From JAJYKN01 sp045403145 (GTDB lineage Bacteria; Nitrospirota; UBA9217), in the NCBI GenBank assembly GCA_045403145.1, contig JAXIPA010000100.1:1-17939 (forward strand): a stretch of 17,939 bases of DNA. The letters run 5' to 3'. The position numbers and the translations under genes are program-made. The notes under the pieces are model-generated. The model was not told the DNA's origin and did no database searches. It saw only the letters and a list, made by a program, of their open reading frames with translations. Of the stretch, positions 6,109 through 12,797 are shown in pieces. Every line of letters begins with the position of its first letter. The stretch's first letter is position 1.

Positions 6109-6255
6109 CTATGGCTTGATTAGCAGCTGCCTGCCGTTTGAAACACCAAGCAGACCGATGCCCACGTTGGGAAAAGCAGCAGCCAACACCGCACTGCCGC
6201 ACCCGCCAAGAACCAGCCAAAATATCCTGAAGAACTCTGCCCCATACTTTTTCAT
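6109..6255 (-). pseudogene. aqpZ: N-terminal remnant of an aquaporin Z gene
   Basis: Read on the minus strand from ATG 6255 (AAGAGA upstream serves as ribosome binding site), the frame begins MKKYGAEFF and continues FWLVLGGCGSAVLAAAFP, then NVGIGLLGVS. This is the start and first transmembrane helix of AqpZ. After residue 39 (at 6139) similarity stops: the expected LAFGLTVLTMA is replaced by NGRQLLIKP and a stop at 6109-6111. The rest of the gene (about 190 codons with both NPA motifs) is absent. The break lies about 70 bp from the end of the rhomboid-like gene, so a deletion or insertion removed the remainder. Confidence 0.85.
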
Positions 6256-6285
6256 GCTATTCTCTTTTCAATTGTTGATGTGGAT

Positions 6286-6343
6286 GCCTAATGCGGGTCA
6301 CGCGCCGCCTTCTGGCGCGTCTAAAGGTACCCGCAAGTTAAAT
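6286..6343 (-). repeat. attC-like imperfect palindrome just after rsgA
   Basis: Read on minus: ATTTAAC (plus 6337-6343, overlapping the rsgA stop) matches RYYYAAC. A stem GCGGGT/ACCCGC (plus 6293-6298 and 6329-6334) and a second stem ACGCGCC/GGCGCGT (6300-6306 and 6314-6320) follow, and it ends ATTAGGC (6286-6292), one base from GTTRRRY. Length (58 bp) and position after a gene fit an integron attC site. The 7-nt asymmetry between the two stems does not fit well. A plain rho-independent-like hairpin is the alternative. Confidence 0.35.
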
Positions 6344-7413
6344 TATTGATCACTTTTTTTGTGATGGTTCATTGCTGACTTGATGAACTGTCCGAATTTT
6401 TTATCTTTTCTGCGTTTTTCAACGTAGGATAGCTCATTATATTCAGATTCCTTCATCAACTTTAAATAGCTCTGGTATCGATCCGGGTGTAATGTGCCAT
6501 GTTCAATTGCGTTTAGTAGTGCACAACCGACTTCCTGAGTATGAGTGCAATTTGTAAACCGGCAAGTTTTTGAAAGACTCCAAATATCAGAGAAGCTTTC
6601 CTCAAGCCCTGAGCTGACGCCGATATTCCCTAGTTCCCTCATTCCAGGCGTGTCGATCAGCATCGCCCCATGATCAAGGACGATCAGTTGGCGTTGCGCC
6701 GTCGTGTGCCTGCCCTTCCCGTCGCTTGCACGTACTGTGTTCGTTTCAAATAAATCGCGGCCTATGATATGGTTAAGGAGCGTCGTTTTGCCTACCCCGG
6801 AAGACCCAACCAGACAATAAGTTTTACCCTGCTCCAATAATTGTCTCACTTGATCCACTCCGAACCCGGTTACGTTGCTGAGCGAAAGTACTTTGCATTT
6901 AATGTTGGCTTGACGTACCTCCGATATTTTTTGCTCCAGCTTCTCTGGGCTGACCAGGTCGCTTTTTGTCAGGAGGAGTATTGGTTCAATATGCCCTTCG
7001 TTTACCATCACGAGGTAGCGCTCAAGCCTGCGCAGATTGAAATCGAAATCACAAGCTTGCACGATCAAGGCGAAATCTATGTTGACCGCGATCATCTGGT
7101 AATCGATTTTTTTACCAGGAGTTTTTCTCCGTAAATAAGATTTCCGCGGGAGAAGGCCATGAATGATGGCAAACGCATCAGCGTTATGGTACTGGACAAG
7201 GGCCCAATCACCAACTGAAGGAAGGTCTATGCTCGACTCAGCGGAGTAAACGAAACTGCCCGCCAGTTCCGCGAGCACCTCGCTTTTTTCATTTCTTACG
7301 AGGTAGCTGTCCCTGTGGACAGCGGTCACGCGAGCAACGTTGCAGTCAGGTCTCAGCGCTTCCGATCTTTTGTTTTGAAACCACTGATCAAATCCGAGGG
7401 CTTTAAGTTCCAT
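6343..7413 (-). CDS. rsgA: Ribosome small-subunit assembly GTPase RsgA
   Basis: 356 aa, usual length. RsgA (YjeQ) is a circularly permuted GTPase that checks late 30S maturation in the cytoplasm. The motif order is permuted as expected: G4 TKSD (149-152), P-loop GSSGVGKT (203-210), switch GKGRHTT (232-238) and G3 DTPG (254-257). An N-terminal OB-like domain (about 25-90) precedes them. The C-terminal zinc motif is complete with C284, C289, H291 and C297 (CRFTNC-H-5-C). The start at ATG 7413 has no good Shine-Dalgarno sequence. The gene is visibly lower in GC than its neighbours and is followed by an attC-like palindrome and an aqpZ remnant, so recent transfer is possible. It is 50 bp downstream of the M24 peptidase gene on the same strand. 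Confidence 0.95.
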   Translation of the reverse strand: MELKALGFDQWFQNKRSEALRPDCNVARVTAVHRDSYLVRNEKSEVLAELAGSFVYSAESSIDLPSVGDWALVQYHNADAFAIIHGLLPRKSYLRRKTPGKKIDYQMIAVNIDFALIVQACDFDFNLRRLERYLVMVNEGHIEPILLLTKSDLVSPEKLEQKISEVRQANIKCKVLSLSNVTGFGVDQVRQLLEQGKTYCLVGSSGVGKTTLLNHIIGRDLFETNTVRASDGKGRHTTAQRQLIVLDHGAMLIDTPGMRELGNIGVSSGLEESFSDIWSLSKTCRFTNCTHTQEVGCALLNAIEHGTLHPDRYQSYLKLMKESEYNELSYVEKRRKDKKFGQFIKSAMNHHKKSDQ

Positions 7414-7463
7414 ATTAGTTAAGGGGTCCTATCCACTTCCGGGCAGGTCTTCAATAAAACAGG

Positions 7464-8675
7464 TCACACAATCATCATCTCGTCCGGTCCGCTCGTCAGT
7501 CTCTCTCCTCCTTCATCGGTGACGAGAAAGGTGTTTTCCACACCCACCAACCCGATGCCTTCCAACCCCTTCTTAGGCTCCAGGGCAATTACCATGTTGG
7601 CCTCAAGGGGGGTGTGTACCTTGCCTGCAATAACCGGAAATTCGTCTATAGCTAATCCGATACCGTGGCCAAGGAAAGGCACCTGGTTGCTGCCGAAACC
7701 CATGAAGTTCTTCTCAAAACCACGGGGATAAACGAATTCGTTGTAGACCTCCTCGTATATCTGAGACGGGATGGCGCCGGGCTTGAGGCGGCACCGAACG
7801 GCCTCCTGAATGTCCAGGCATACCTTGTGAGCATCGAGCGCCGAAGCGGGCGGAGCGCCAAGGGAGTAGACCCTCGTTTTATCGGTGAAATATCCCTCAT
7901 ACCCAAACCCGGTATCCACGAATATCGGTTCGCCCCTTCCAAGTTTCTTCTTTCCCCCAACCAGGGGAAAGGCTGGAGAAAGCCCCATCAGACCTCCCGG
8001 CCCTACCGAAGCGGTGGGATAGTTTCCTGATTCGCCAAAACTGACGATCCCCGTAAACAACTCCGCGCCAAACGCTGAAAATCGTATAATCCCGGTGTAT
8101 CCCAGCGCCATCATCCCCTTGTGAATCTCTGCCCCGAGCTCCCATTCCGTCATCCCTTCGCGAAGCATGGAAGGGATGGCGTCATAGACCTTCTCGTGCC
8201 GCGCCCCGGCTTTTCGGATGAGCCCCACTTCGTAGTCGGACTTCTTCGCCCGAATCATGCCCAATAGGGCGCTGATATCCGTGAACGTCCCTCCCGGAAA
8301 CGCCTTGGCCAACGTTTTAAAAACGGAAACGGACAGCGTTGTTTCAGCCACCCCGAGGATGTTGGTTTGCAGGCCCAGATCCGCAAGGGTTGCCTGAAGT
8401 TGGCTAAACCCTGTTAAGGGAAAAACTCTTTTCAAAGGTGTTTCCCGCTGTGCCCGCTCATAACTTCGCCGGACCAGGAAGACCGGTTCTCCCGACCTTG
8501 GGACAAAGACAACCCCCTGTTGCATCGTCCCCGTGTAGTAATACATGTTCAATGGATCGAGAATCAGTGCACCATCCATCGGCCCTTCTTGTAACCGGTA
8601 CTGAAGCCTTGAAACACGCTGGGAAATCTCCCGGGCAGGAACAAGAGTGTATTGAAACCGGTCATCGGTACTCAT
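7464..8675 (-). CDS. M24-family metallopeptidase (Xaa-Pro dipeptidase-like)
   Basis: 403 aa from ATG 8675. I chose this start (MSTDDRFQYT) because GGAG lies 8 nt upstream; the frame remains open for 33 more codons upstream through a hairpin. An N-terminal creatinase-like domain (GALILDPLNMYYYTG, 35-49) is followed by the pita-bread catalytic domain. All five metal ligands of the DDHEE set are present: D254 (FVDTG), D265 (FTDKT), H337 (GHGIGL), E366 (ALEPK) and E380 (GVEN). This is consistent with an active dinuclear metal enzyme that removes residues next to proline, or a related amidohydrolase such as ectoine hydrolase or creatinase. The exact substrate cannot be read from sequence. It is cytoplasmic, with no signal peptide. 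Confidence 0.9.
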   Translation of the reverse strand: MSTDDRFQYTLVPAREISQRVSRLQYRLQEGPMDGALILDPLNMYYYTGTMQQGVVFVPRSGEPVFLVRRSYERAQRETPLKRVFPLTGFSQLQATLADLGLQTNILGVAETTLSVSVFKTLAKAFPGGTFTDISALLGMIRAKKSDYEVGLIRKAGARHEKVYDAIPSMLREGMTEWELGAEIHKGMMALGYTGIIRFSAFGAELFTGIVSFGESGNYPTASVGPGGLMGLSPAFPLVGGKKKLGRGEPIFVDTGFGYEGYFTDKTRVYSLGAPPASALDAHKVCLDIQEAVRCRLKPGAIPSQIYEEVYNEFVYPRGFEKNFMGFGSNQVPFLGHGIGLAIDEFPVIAGKVHTPLEANMVIALEPKKGLEGIGLVGVENTFLVTDEGGERLTSGPDEMMIV

Positions 8676-8705
8676 GGTGAACACTCCGAAGGGGATAATC
8701 AATGA

Positions 8706-8736
8706 TTCCCCCGGCGGTTGCGTAGCGCCGGGGGAA
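8706..8736. repeat. Strong GC hairpin in the M24 peptidase leader
   Basis: TTCCCCCGGCG (8706-8716) pairs perfectly with CGCCGGGGGAA (8726-8736) across a 9-nt loop (GTTGCGTAG). It lies about 20 bp upstream of the M24 ribosome binding site. No U-tract follows on either strand. It could be a leader regulatory structure, a degenerate REP unit, or the terminator of a lost neighbour. Confidence 0.5.
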
Positions 8737-8805
8737 CCAGTTCTTCGCTGAACGACTGGGATTGAGGTTATCATAGGTTCTATGTCTGGTCAATAAAAAA
8801 TCGGC

Positions 8806-8834
8806 TTGACGTATTCTGTAAACTTTATTACACT
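8806..8834 (+). promoter_or_regulatory. Candidate promoter for the smr gene
   Basis: TTGACG (8806-8811), 17 nt, TACACT (8829-8834). The match is moderate, and about 190 nt of leader containing a REP-like palindrome separate it from the smr ATG. Confidence 0.3.
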
Positions 8835-8942
8835 TTTCCGTAGTAGTTTCTTTAGTATGAGCCGCCCATGCAAATGATTCCAGACGATATATCCCGACGC
8901 ATAGCCCGCTGAATTTCTGAAGAGAAGTATTGTATTTCAACT

Positions 8943-8960
8943 CGCAGGCTAAAGCCTGCG
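8943..8960. repeat. REP-like palindrome CGCAGGC-TAAA-GCCTGCG
   Basis: CGCAGGC (8943-8949) and GCCTGCG (8954-8960) with a TAAA loop. The unit reads GCCGCAGGCTTTAGCCTGCG on the other strand, a wording met in dispersed repeats of many environmental genomes. A second partial arm CAGGCTT (8965-8971) and a T-run (8976-8983) follow. Confidence 0.6.
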
Positions 8961-9029
8961 GCTACAAAAATCAACAGGCTTCCGCTTTTTTTTGCGAGCT
9001 TTGCGAGAGACGACTTATGGCAGGGAACT

Positions 9030-9308
9030 ATGGAAAACACGCCGATTGAATTCCCCATAGACGGCACGCTTGATCTGCATACCTTCCGGCCGGAAGAAGT
9101 GAAGGACCTGGTGCCGGAGTATCTCGCTGAATGCAGCAAGCGCGGCATCCTCCAGGTGCGCATCATCCACGGAAAGGGCACGGGCGCGCTCAAGCGGACG
9201 GTACAATCAATTCTGGAAAAGCTGCCCTATGTCAAATCGGTTCGGACTGCGGAGGAAACATCGGGCGGATGGGGGGCGACGATCGTGGAACTGCACAGCA
9301 GTCCCTGA
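9030..9308 (+). CDS. Small stand-alone Smr-domain protein
   Basis: 92 aa, essentially only the Smr (MutS2 C-terminal) domain. Conserved signatures are LDLH (14-17) and HGKGTGAL (47-54), and the domain ends in the usual GGWGATIVEL strand. In studied members the Smr domain is a nuclease acting on DNA or RNA, with the LDxH and HGxGxG motifs forming the active site. Stand-alone short forms are common in bacteria and their cellular targets are mostly unknown. The start at ATG 9030 has AGGGA only 3 nt upstream, a short spacing. The gene is convergent with mltD, and the hairpin at 9342-9366 lies between the two. Confidence 0.9.
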   Translation: MENTPIEFPIDGTLDLHTFRPEEVKDLVPEYLAECSKRGILQVRIIHGKGTGALKRTVQSILEKLPYVKSVRTAEETSGGWGATIVELHSSP

Positions 9309-9341
9309 GAGGGTATCCGGTTGCTGTTCTTATAAAACCAA

Positions 9342-9369
9342 ATCCCCGATAGCTGCATTCGGGGATGAC
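9342..9369 (-). terminator. Hairpin between convergent smr and mltD, probable mltD terminator
   Basis: ATCCCCGA (9342-9349) / TCGGGGAT (9359-9366), loop 9 nt. On the minus strand it is followed by TTGGTTTTAT, U-rich enough to end mltD transcription. It also belongs to the dispersed repeat family of 3866-3908, sharing TTCGGGGATGAC, so a REP unit seems to have been used as a terminator. Confidence 0.5.
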
Positions 9370-9420
9370 GAGGGATTAATGACTGATGACTGACAAAAAG
9401 CAGGGTGATCATCCCCTGCC

Positions 9421-10878
9421 TTACGAGGCGTTTCTTGTCGGGATCTTCAGCCGCTGGCCTACGCGGAGCATTTTCCCAGAACGGAGATTGTTCGCTTCTC
9501 TGATCTTCTGCACGCTCGTCCGGTACCGGAGGGCGATCAGGGACAGCGTTTCTCCCCGCCGCACCCGATGCTGCACATAGTCGACCTTCGGCGGCGTCCA
9601 TTTTGCGATCTGGTCCATGCAGGCGAGCGTCGCTTCCGTTTTCCCCGGAGGCACGCGCAGTTTGTAGGCCGTGTTCGGCGTTGCATCGCGGCGGAGTTCG
9701 GGGTTCAATGCAGTGAGGTCTTCCACGTCGATGGCGATTTTGTCCGCCAGGTTCTTCAGGTGAATGGGTTTGTCGATGGCCACCGTTTCATAGAAGAGCG
9801 GGTTGTCGGGTTCCGGAAGGGTAAATCCATAGCGGGCCGGGTCCTTCATGATCGTCAGCACGGCGAGGAACCTCGGATAGTACCGTGCGGTTTCGCGCGG
9901 AAGGCGTTCGTAAATGTCCCAGAAATTGTCCAGGTAATTGACTTTTTGGTTTCTGATCACCCGCGCAACGGAGCCTTCACCGCAGTTGTAGGCGGCGAGG
10001 ACCGTGGCCCAGTCGCCGAACATTTCGTGCAGTTCCCTGAAATAGGCAATGGCCGCCGCAGTGGCCTTATCCGGATCGAGGCGTTCGTCAACCCAGTCGT
10101 TTCTCCTGAGTCCGAACTTATACCCGGTAGACGGAATGAACTGCCAGAGGCCGAATGCGCGCGCTCGCGACAATGCCCTGGTCTTGAACCCGCTTTCGAT
10201 GAGCGGCAGCCACGAGAGCTCCTCGGGAAGACCGGCCGCTTTCAAGGCCTTCACCATTTCACCGCGGTACCGGCCCGAGCGCTTATAGGATTCCAGGAAG
10301 AAATCGCGCTCCACGGTCTGGAACGACCGGATTTCCCGTTCCACATGACTGTTCATGGTCATGGGGATCTCGGACGAAGTCCCGCGGACCGTGGTCCGGC
10401 GCGACGCGTACATTTCTATGATCCTTTTTGAAATGACGAACCGGAGGTCCTCCTTCTGCTGGGAGAACTTCGCATTGTTGCCCGGGACCTTCAGAATGAG
10501 CACATAGGCCTGGTCCAGGGATTCGATTGCCTGGTCCACGTCGCCCTCTTGCCAGTACTCCTGCGCCGTTTCGGTCAGCTCCAGCGCGGTGTCCAGCAAC
10601 GCCTGCTCATCATCGAGGTCTTCTTTCTTCACCTGCGCGGATCCGTTATCGTTTTGAGGCGGCTTCGCGGCCTCGGCGATCATGAGGTCGGCCGGATCCG
10701 GAGCCTCGGCTGGAGAATGAGACTCCATTTCTTCGGCGACCGCGAGCGCCGGCGGGGCCGCCGGAAGCGCGCTGTCCGCACTGTCGCCGACGGGAACCGA
10801 CGGATGGGCGCAGCTGAATAAAAAAATACCGGAGAAAAACAGAAGGACGAGGATGGGGATTTGGCGTATTGGTTTCAT
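9421..10878 (-). CDS. mltD: Membrane-bound lytic murein transglycosylase D with LysM
   Basis: 485 aa. I start at ATG 10878 because it gives a lipoprotein signal MKPIRQIPILVLLFF... ending in lipobox LFSC (Cys23). The 13 codons upstream would spoil it; neither start has a clear Shine-Dalgarno sequence. After a Pro/Ala/Glu-rich linker and a helical stretch (about 85-160), the SLT domain spans about 190-330 with catalytic E228 in LPLIESGF, then GLWQFIPSTG (243-252) and AAYNCGEG (295-302). One LysM domain ends the protein (about 435-482, RVRRGETLSLIALRY). It cleaves the glycan strand of peptidoglycan to 1,6-anhydro products, anchored to the outer membrane. Many homologues carry two or more LysM units; one is visible here. 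Confidence 0.93.
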   Translation of the reverse strand: MKPIRQIPILVLLFFSGIFLFSCAHPSVPVGDSADSALPAAPPALAVAEEMESHSPAEAPDPADLMIAEAAKPPQNDNGSAQVKKEDLDDEQALLDTALELTETAQEYWQEGDVDQAIESLDQAYVLILKVPGNNAKFSQQKEDLRFVISKRIIEMYASRRTTVRGTSSEIPMTMNSHVEREIRSFQTVERDFFLESYKRSGRYRGEMVKALKAAGLPEELSWLPLIESGFKTRALSRARAFGLWQFIPSTGYKFGLRRNDWVDERLDPDKATAAAIAYFRELHEMFGDWATVLAAYNCGEGSVARVIRNQKVNYLDNFWDIYERLPRETARYYPRFLAVLTIMKDPARYGFTLPEPDNPLFYETVAIDKPIHLKNLADKIAIDVEDLTALNPELRRDATPNTAYKLRVPPGKTEATLACMDQIAKWTPPKVDYVQHRVRRGETLSLIALRYRTSVQKIREANNLRSGKMLRVGQRLKIPTRNAS

Positions 10879-10946
10879 AATGCTGTGAATAATAAACGAA
10901 CAGCCATAAAATTGCAACCGTTATATTCCAGGGGGAAGAAATGCCG

Positions 10947-12107
10947 CTATATTGCCCGTTTTCTACGGACTTTCCCTACCCTTCTGTCGTAATCGCTTCT
11001 CCTCTCGGCCCCCCAGAAGTTGGATTTGTTGACTTGCCGCCGGTCCCTTTCCGATCTGCGGTCAATCCGGGTCCTCCTTTCCTTCCGCACCTGCTCGAAG
11101 AGGTAATCGAGCGTCTCTTTTCTTTTTTCCGTGAGGAAGTCCCGGCGTGGCGTATCAATGCGAATTCTTGGCTTTTTCGGTTCAAGACGATGGTCCGATA
11201 TAAGCGAGACAAGGTCTTGCCCAAGGCGTTCAAACAGCGCCCTGCTCTCCTGGACGCTCCCGCCCTTTTTGCTCTCGATATCCGCCAGATGGACGGCGAT
11301 CCCGATCGCGGTCTTTTTCGTGTGGTCCCGAATGGCTTCGTATATCGTCGTCAGGGCTTCGATGTCTTCCCTGACAAAGTCCGCTATCTCCATCGAGATC
11401 GCATCCAACTTTTGCTTGGCGCTCTCCAGCTCCCGCTTGGTGACCTGACGGCGACGAAGGGTGTCCTTGAGCTGCGTCTTAAAGGATGTTTTAACGCCCT
11501 CGATCAGCTCCTTCTTCCTGCCCGCTTCCTGCTCCGCGAGAACGATGACCGATATTTCACAAAGCTTGCCGATCCTGACCAGATTGTCCCTGATATAGAG
11601 CGCGAGGAAACGCAATTCAACGGCCAAATCCATCCATTGTCTCTTGAGCCTGGCGAGAATCTTTTTCCGTTCACCTATCATCTCCTCAAGTCTCGCCATC
11701 CTGACGGCGTCATCAAGCCTTTTTCTGTTGAGCCTGCCTATTTCTTTCTCGGCGGCACTGATGAATGTGGTCGGGGTGTTGAAATCAAGCGACGAAAGCG
11801 CATGCAAATGATACAGGTACCGTTCCACCACCGGCAGGAGCGAGGCGTTGGCGAACCGGGTATGGCAAAGCGCGCCGAAGACCATGCGTTTGCGAAGGTC
11901 CTGCGGCTCCTCGTCGGGCAGCTGATGCCGTTCAAAAGCGTCTACGTCACTCAGCAGCTTGCGGTACTTTGCCAAACCGTCGATCTCCGGCTCACGACGG
12001 CCCTCCGGGTACACGCTCTTCAGGAAAGCGGCAAGTTCCTCCTCTGTCGGCCGGAGGTTTTCGTTCGGCCCGGCGTAGGGACCGAATATGGATTTATTGT
12101 TCGGCAT
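10947..12107 (-). CDS. Coiled-coil protein of unknown function with Arg-rich tail
   Basis: 386 aa from ATG 12107, with GGGAG four nt upstream; the frame stays open upstream into ridA but that part is Arg/Pro-rich shadow sequence. There is no signal peptide or membrane span. The N-terminus has an FGPYAGPNENLRPTEEELAAF stretch, followed by helical sequence. About residues 130-270 look like a long charged coiled coil (EEMIGERKKILARLKRQW, KRELESAKQKLDAI). The tail is strikingly basic, with repeats of the type ERR-S-x2-DRR (RIDRRSERDRR, GAERRSDYDRR). Such tails occur in various regulatory proteins of this kind of bacterium. I do not recognise the family. It follows ridA by 28 bp and precedes mltD by 68 bp, so it is probably co-transcribed with both. 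Confidence 0.8.
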   Translation of the reverse strand: MPNNKSIFGPYAGPNENLRPTEEELAAFLKSVYPEGRREPEIDGLAKYRKLLSDVDAFERHQLPDEEPQDLRKRMVFGALCHTRFANASLLPVVERYLYHLHALSSLDFNTPTTFISAAEKEIGRLNRKRLDDAVRMARLEEMIGERKKILARLKRQWMDLAVELRFLALYIRDNLVRIGKLCEISVIVLAEQEAGRKKELIEGVKTSFKTQLKDTLRRRQVTKRELESAKQKLDAISMEIADFVREDIEALTTIYEAIRDHTKKTAIGIAVHLADIESKKGGSVQESRALFERLGQDLVSLISDHRLEPKKPRIRIDTPRRDFLTEKRKETLDYLFEQVRKERRTRIDRRSERDRRQVNKSNFWGAERRSDYDRRVGKVRRKRAI

Positions 12108-12135
12108 TGAGCTCCCGGAAGCAAAAAGGAATTGA

Positions 12136-12528
12136 TTATGAGCTGACCTGCCCCTTCCAGGCGATAAAGTCCACTTCAATGGCCACGTCCTTCGGAAGGC
12201 GGGAGACCTCGACGGTTGCCCTGGCCGGCGGATCCGACGTGAAATAGCCGCCGTAGATCTCATTCACCGCGATGAAGTCGGCCATGTCCTTAAGATAGAT
12301 CGTAGACTTGACCACGTCCGGCATGCCGCATCCCGCTGCCGCAAGGATAGCAGTGGCGTTTTCCATCACCAGTTTGGCCTGAGCCCTGATGTCTGCCTGT
12401 ACCACATTCCCGGTTTTTGGGTCGATCGGTATCTGGCCCGAGACAAACACGAATCCACCAGCCTGGACAGCCTGAGAATAGGGACCAATCGCCTGCGGAG
12501 CGTCGGCTGTTTTAATGATTTTGCGCAT
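12136..12528 (-). CDS. ridA: RidA family enamine/imine deaminase
   Basis: 130 aa, full length. RidA hydrolyses reactive 2-aminoacrylate and related enamines released by PLP enzymes, protecting the cell from metabolite damage; it works as a trimer in the cytoplasm. Signatures: IGPYSQAV (14-21), FVSGQIPIDP (28-37), the catalytic arginine R103 in PPARATVEV, and VAIEVDFIA (115-123) with E118. GGAGG lies 7 nt before ATG 12528. The coiled-coil gene follows after 28 bp. The AT-rich segment upstream (12541-12604) probably carries its promoter. Confidence 0.95.
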   Translation of the reverse strand: MRKIIKTADAPQAIGPYSQAVQAGGFVFVSGQIPIDPKTGNVVQADIRAQAKLVMENATAILAAAGCGMPDVVKSTIYLKDMADFIAVNEIYGGYFTSDPPARATVEVSRLPKDVAIEVDFIAWKGQVSS

Positions 12529-12576
12529 AAATAATCCTCCACCATAACTTTAATACTTATCTTTAACTGATTAATT

Positions 12577-12604
12577 AATATATAATTTTAATAGTTAAAG
12601 TAAA
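12577..12604 (-). promoter_or_regulatory. Candidate ridA promoter
   Basis: On the minus strand, TTTACT (plus 12599-12604), a 16-nt spacer, TATATT (plus 12577-12582), in a very AT-rich stretch. It lies about 50 bp before the ridA ATG. AT-richness makes chance matches likely, so the exact hexamers are uncertain. Confidence 0.35.
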
Positions 12605-12797
12605 CCATTCACATCGCTCTATGCAGAACAGGCGGATAGCAAACCTTATGCGACGGGCTTGTCAATATCCTGACCCCATTTTTGATGATTCGTTTTGCCG
12701 CAGAATGATCGCGGCAGAAGAAACCTGTTACCATCCGAAAGTGCTTCTTGACCATCACACGATACTGCGAACCATGAACTCAAGACTCCGTGCCGCT

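Larger units (their letters stand above)
8676..9029. other. Divergent intergenic region between M24 and smr genes
   Basis: This 354-bp gap separates two divergently transcribed genes. It contains a hairpin at 8706-8736, a candidate plus-strand promoter at 8806-8834, and a REP-like palindrome at 8943-8960 followed by a T-tract (8976-8983). I see no further gene. Confidence 0.6.

Noticed and set aside
5137..6123. 328-codon frame overlapping the rhomboid-like gene
   Set aside because: It is an Arg/Pro-rich out-of-frame reading of the same DNA; the 5282-6067 frame has the ribosome binding site, membrane helices and zinc ribbon.
6095..6349. 84-codon plus frame across the aqpZ remnant
   Set aside because: The aquaporin signal is on the minus strand; the plus frame has no ribosome binding site and no similarity.
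10941..12110. 389-codon open frame on plus, antisense to the coiled-coil gene
   Set aside because: The minus-strand protein has a ribosome binding site, coiled-coil periodicity and operon spacing; the plus frame shows none of these.
12604..12797. Possible transposase remnant (CYHPKVLL-like wording) between rel and ridA
   Set aside because: The similarity to IS1182-type transposases is only a few residues, frames are broken, and no terminal repeats are seen; it is too weak to annotate.
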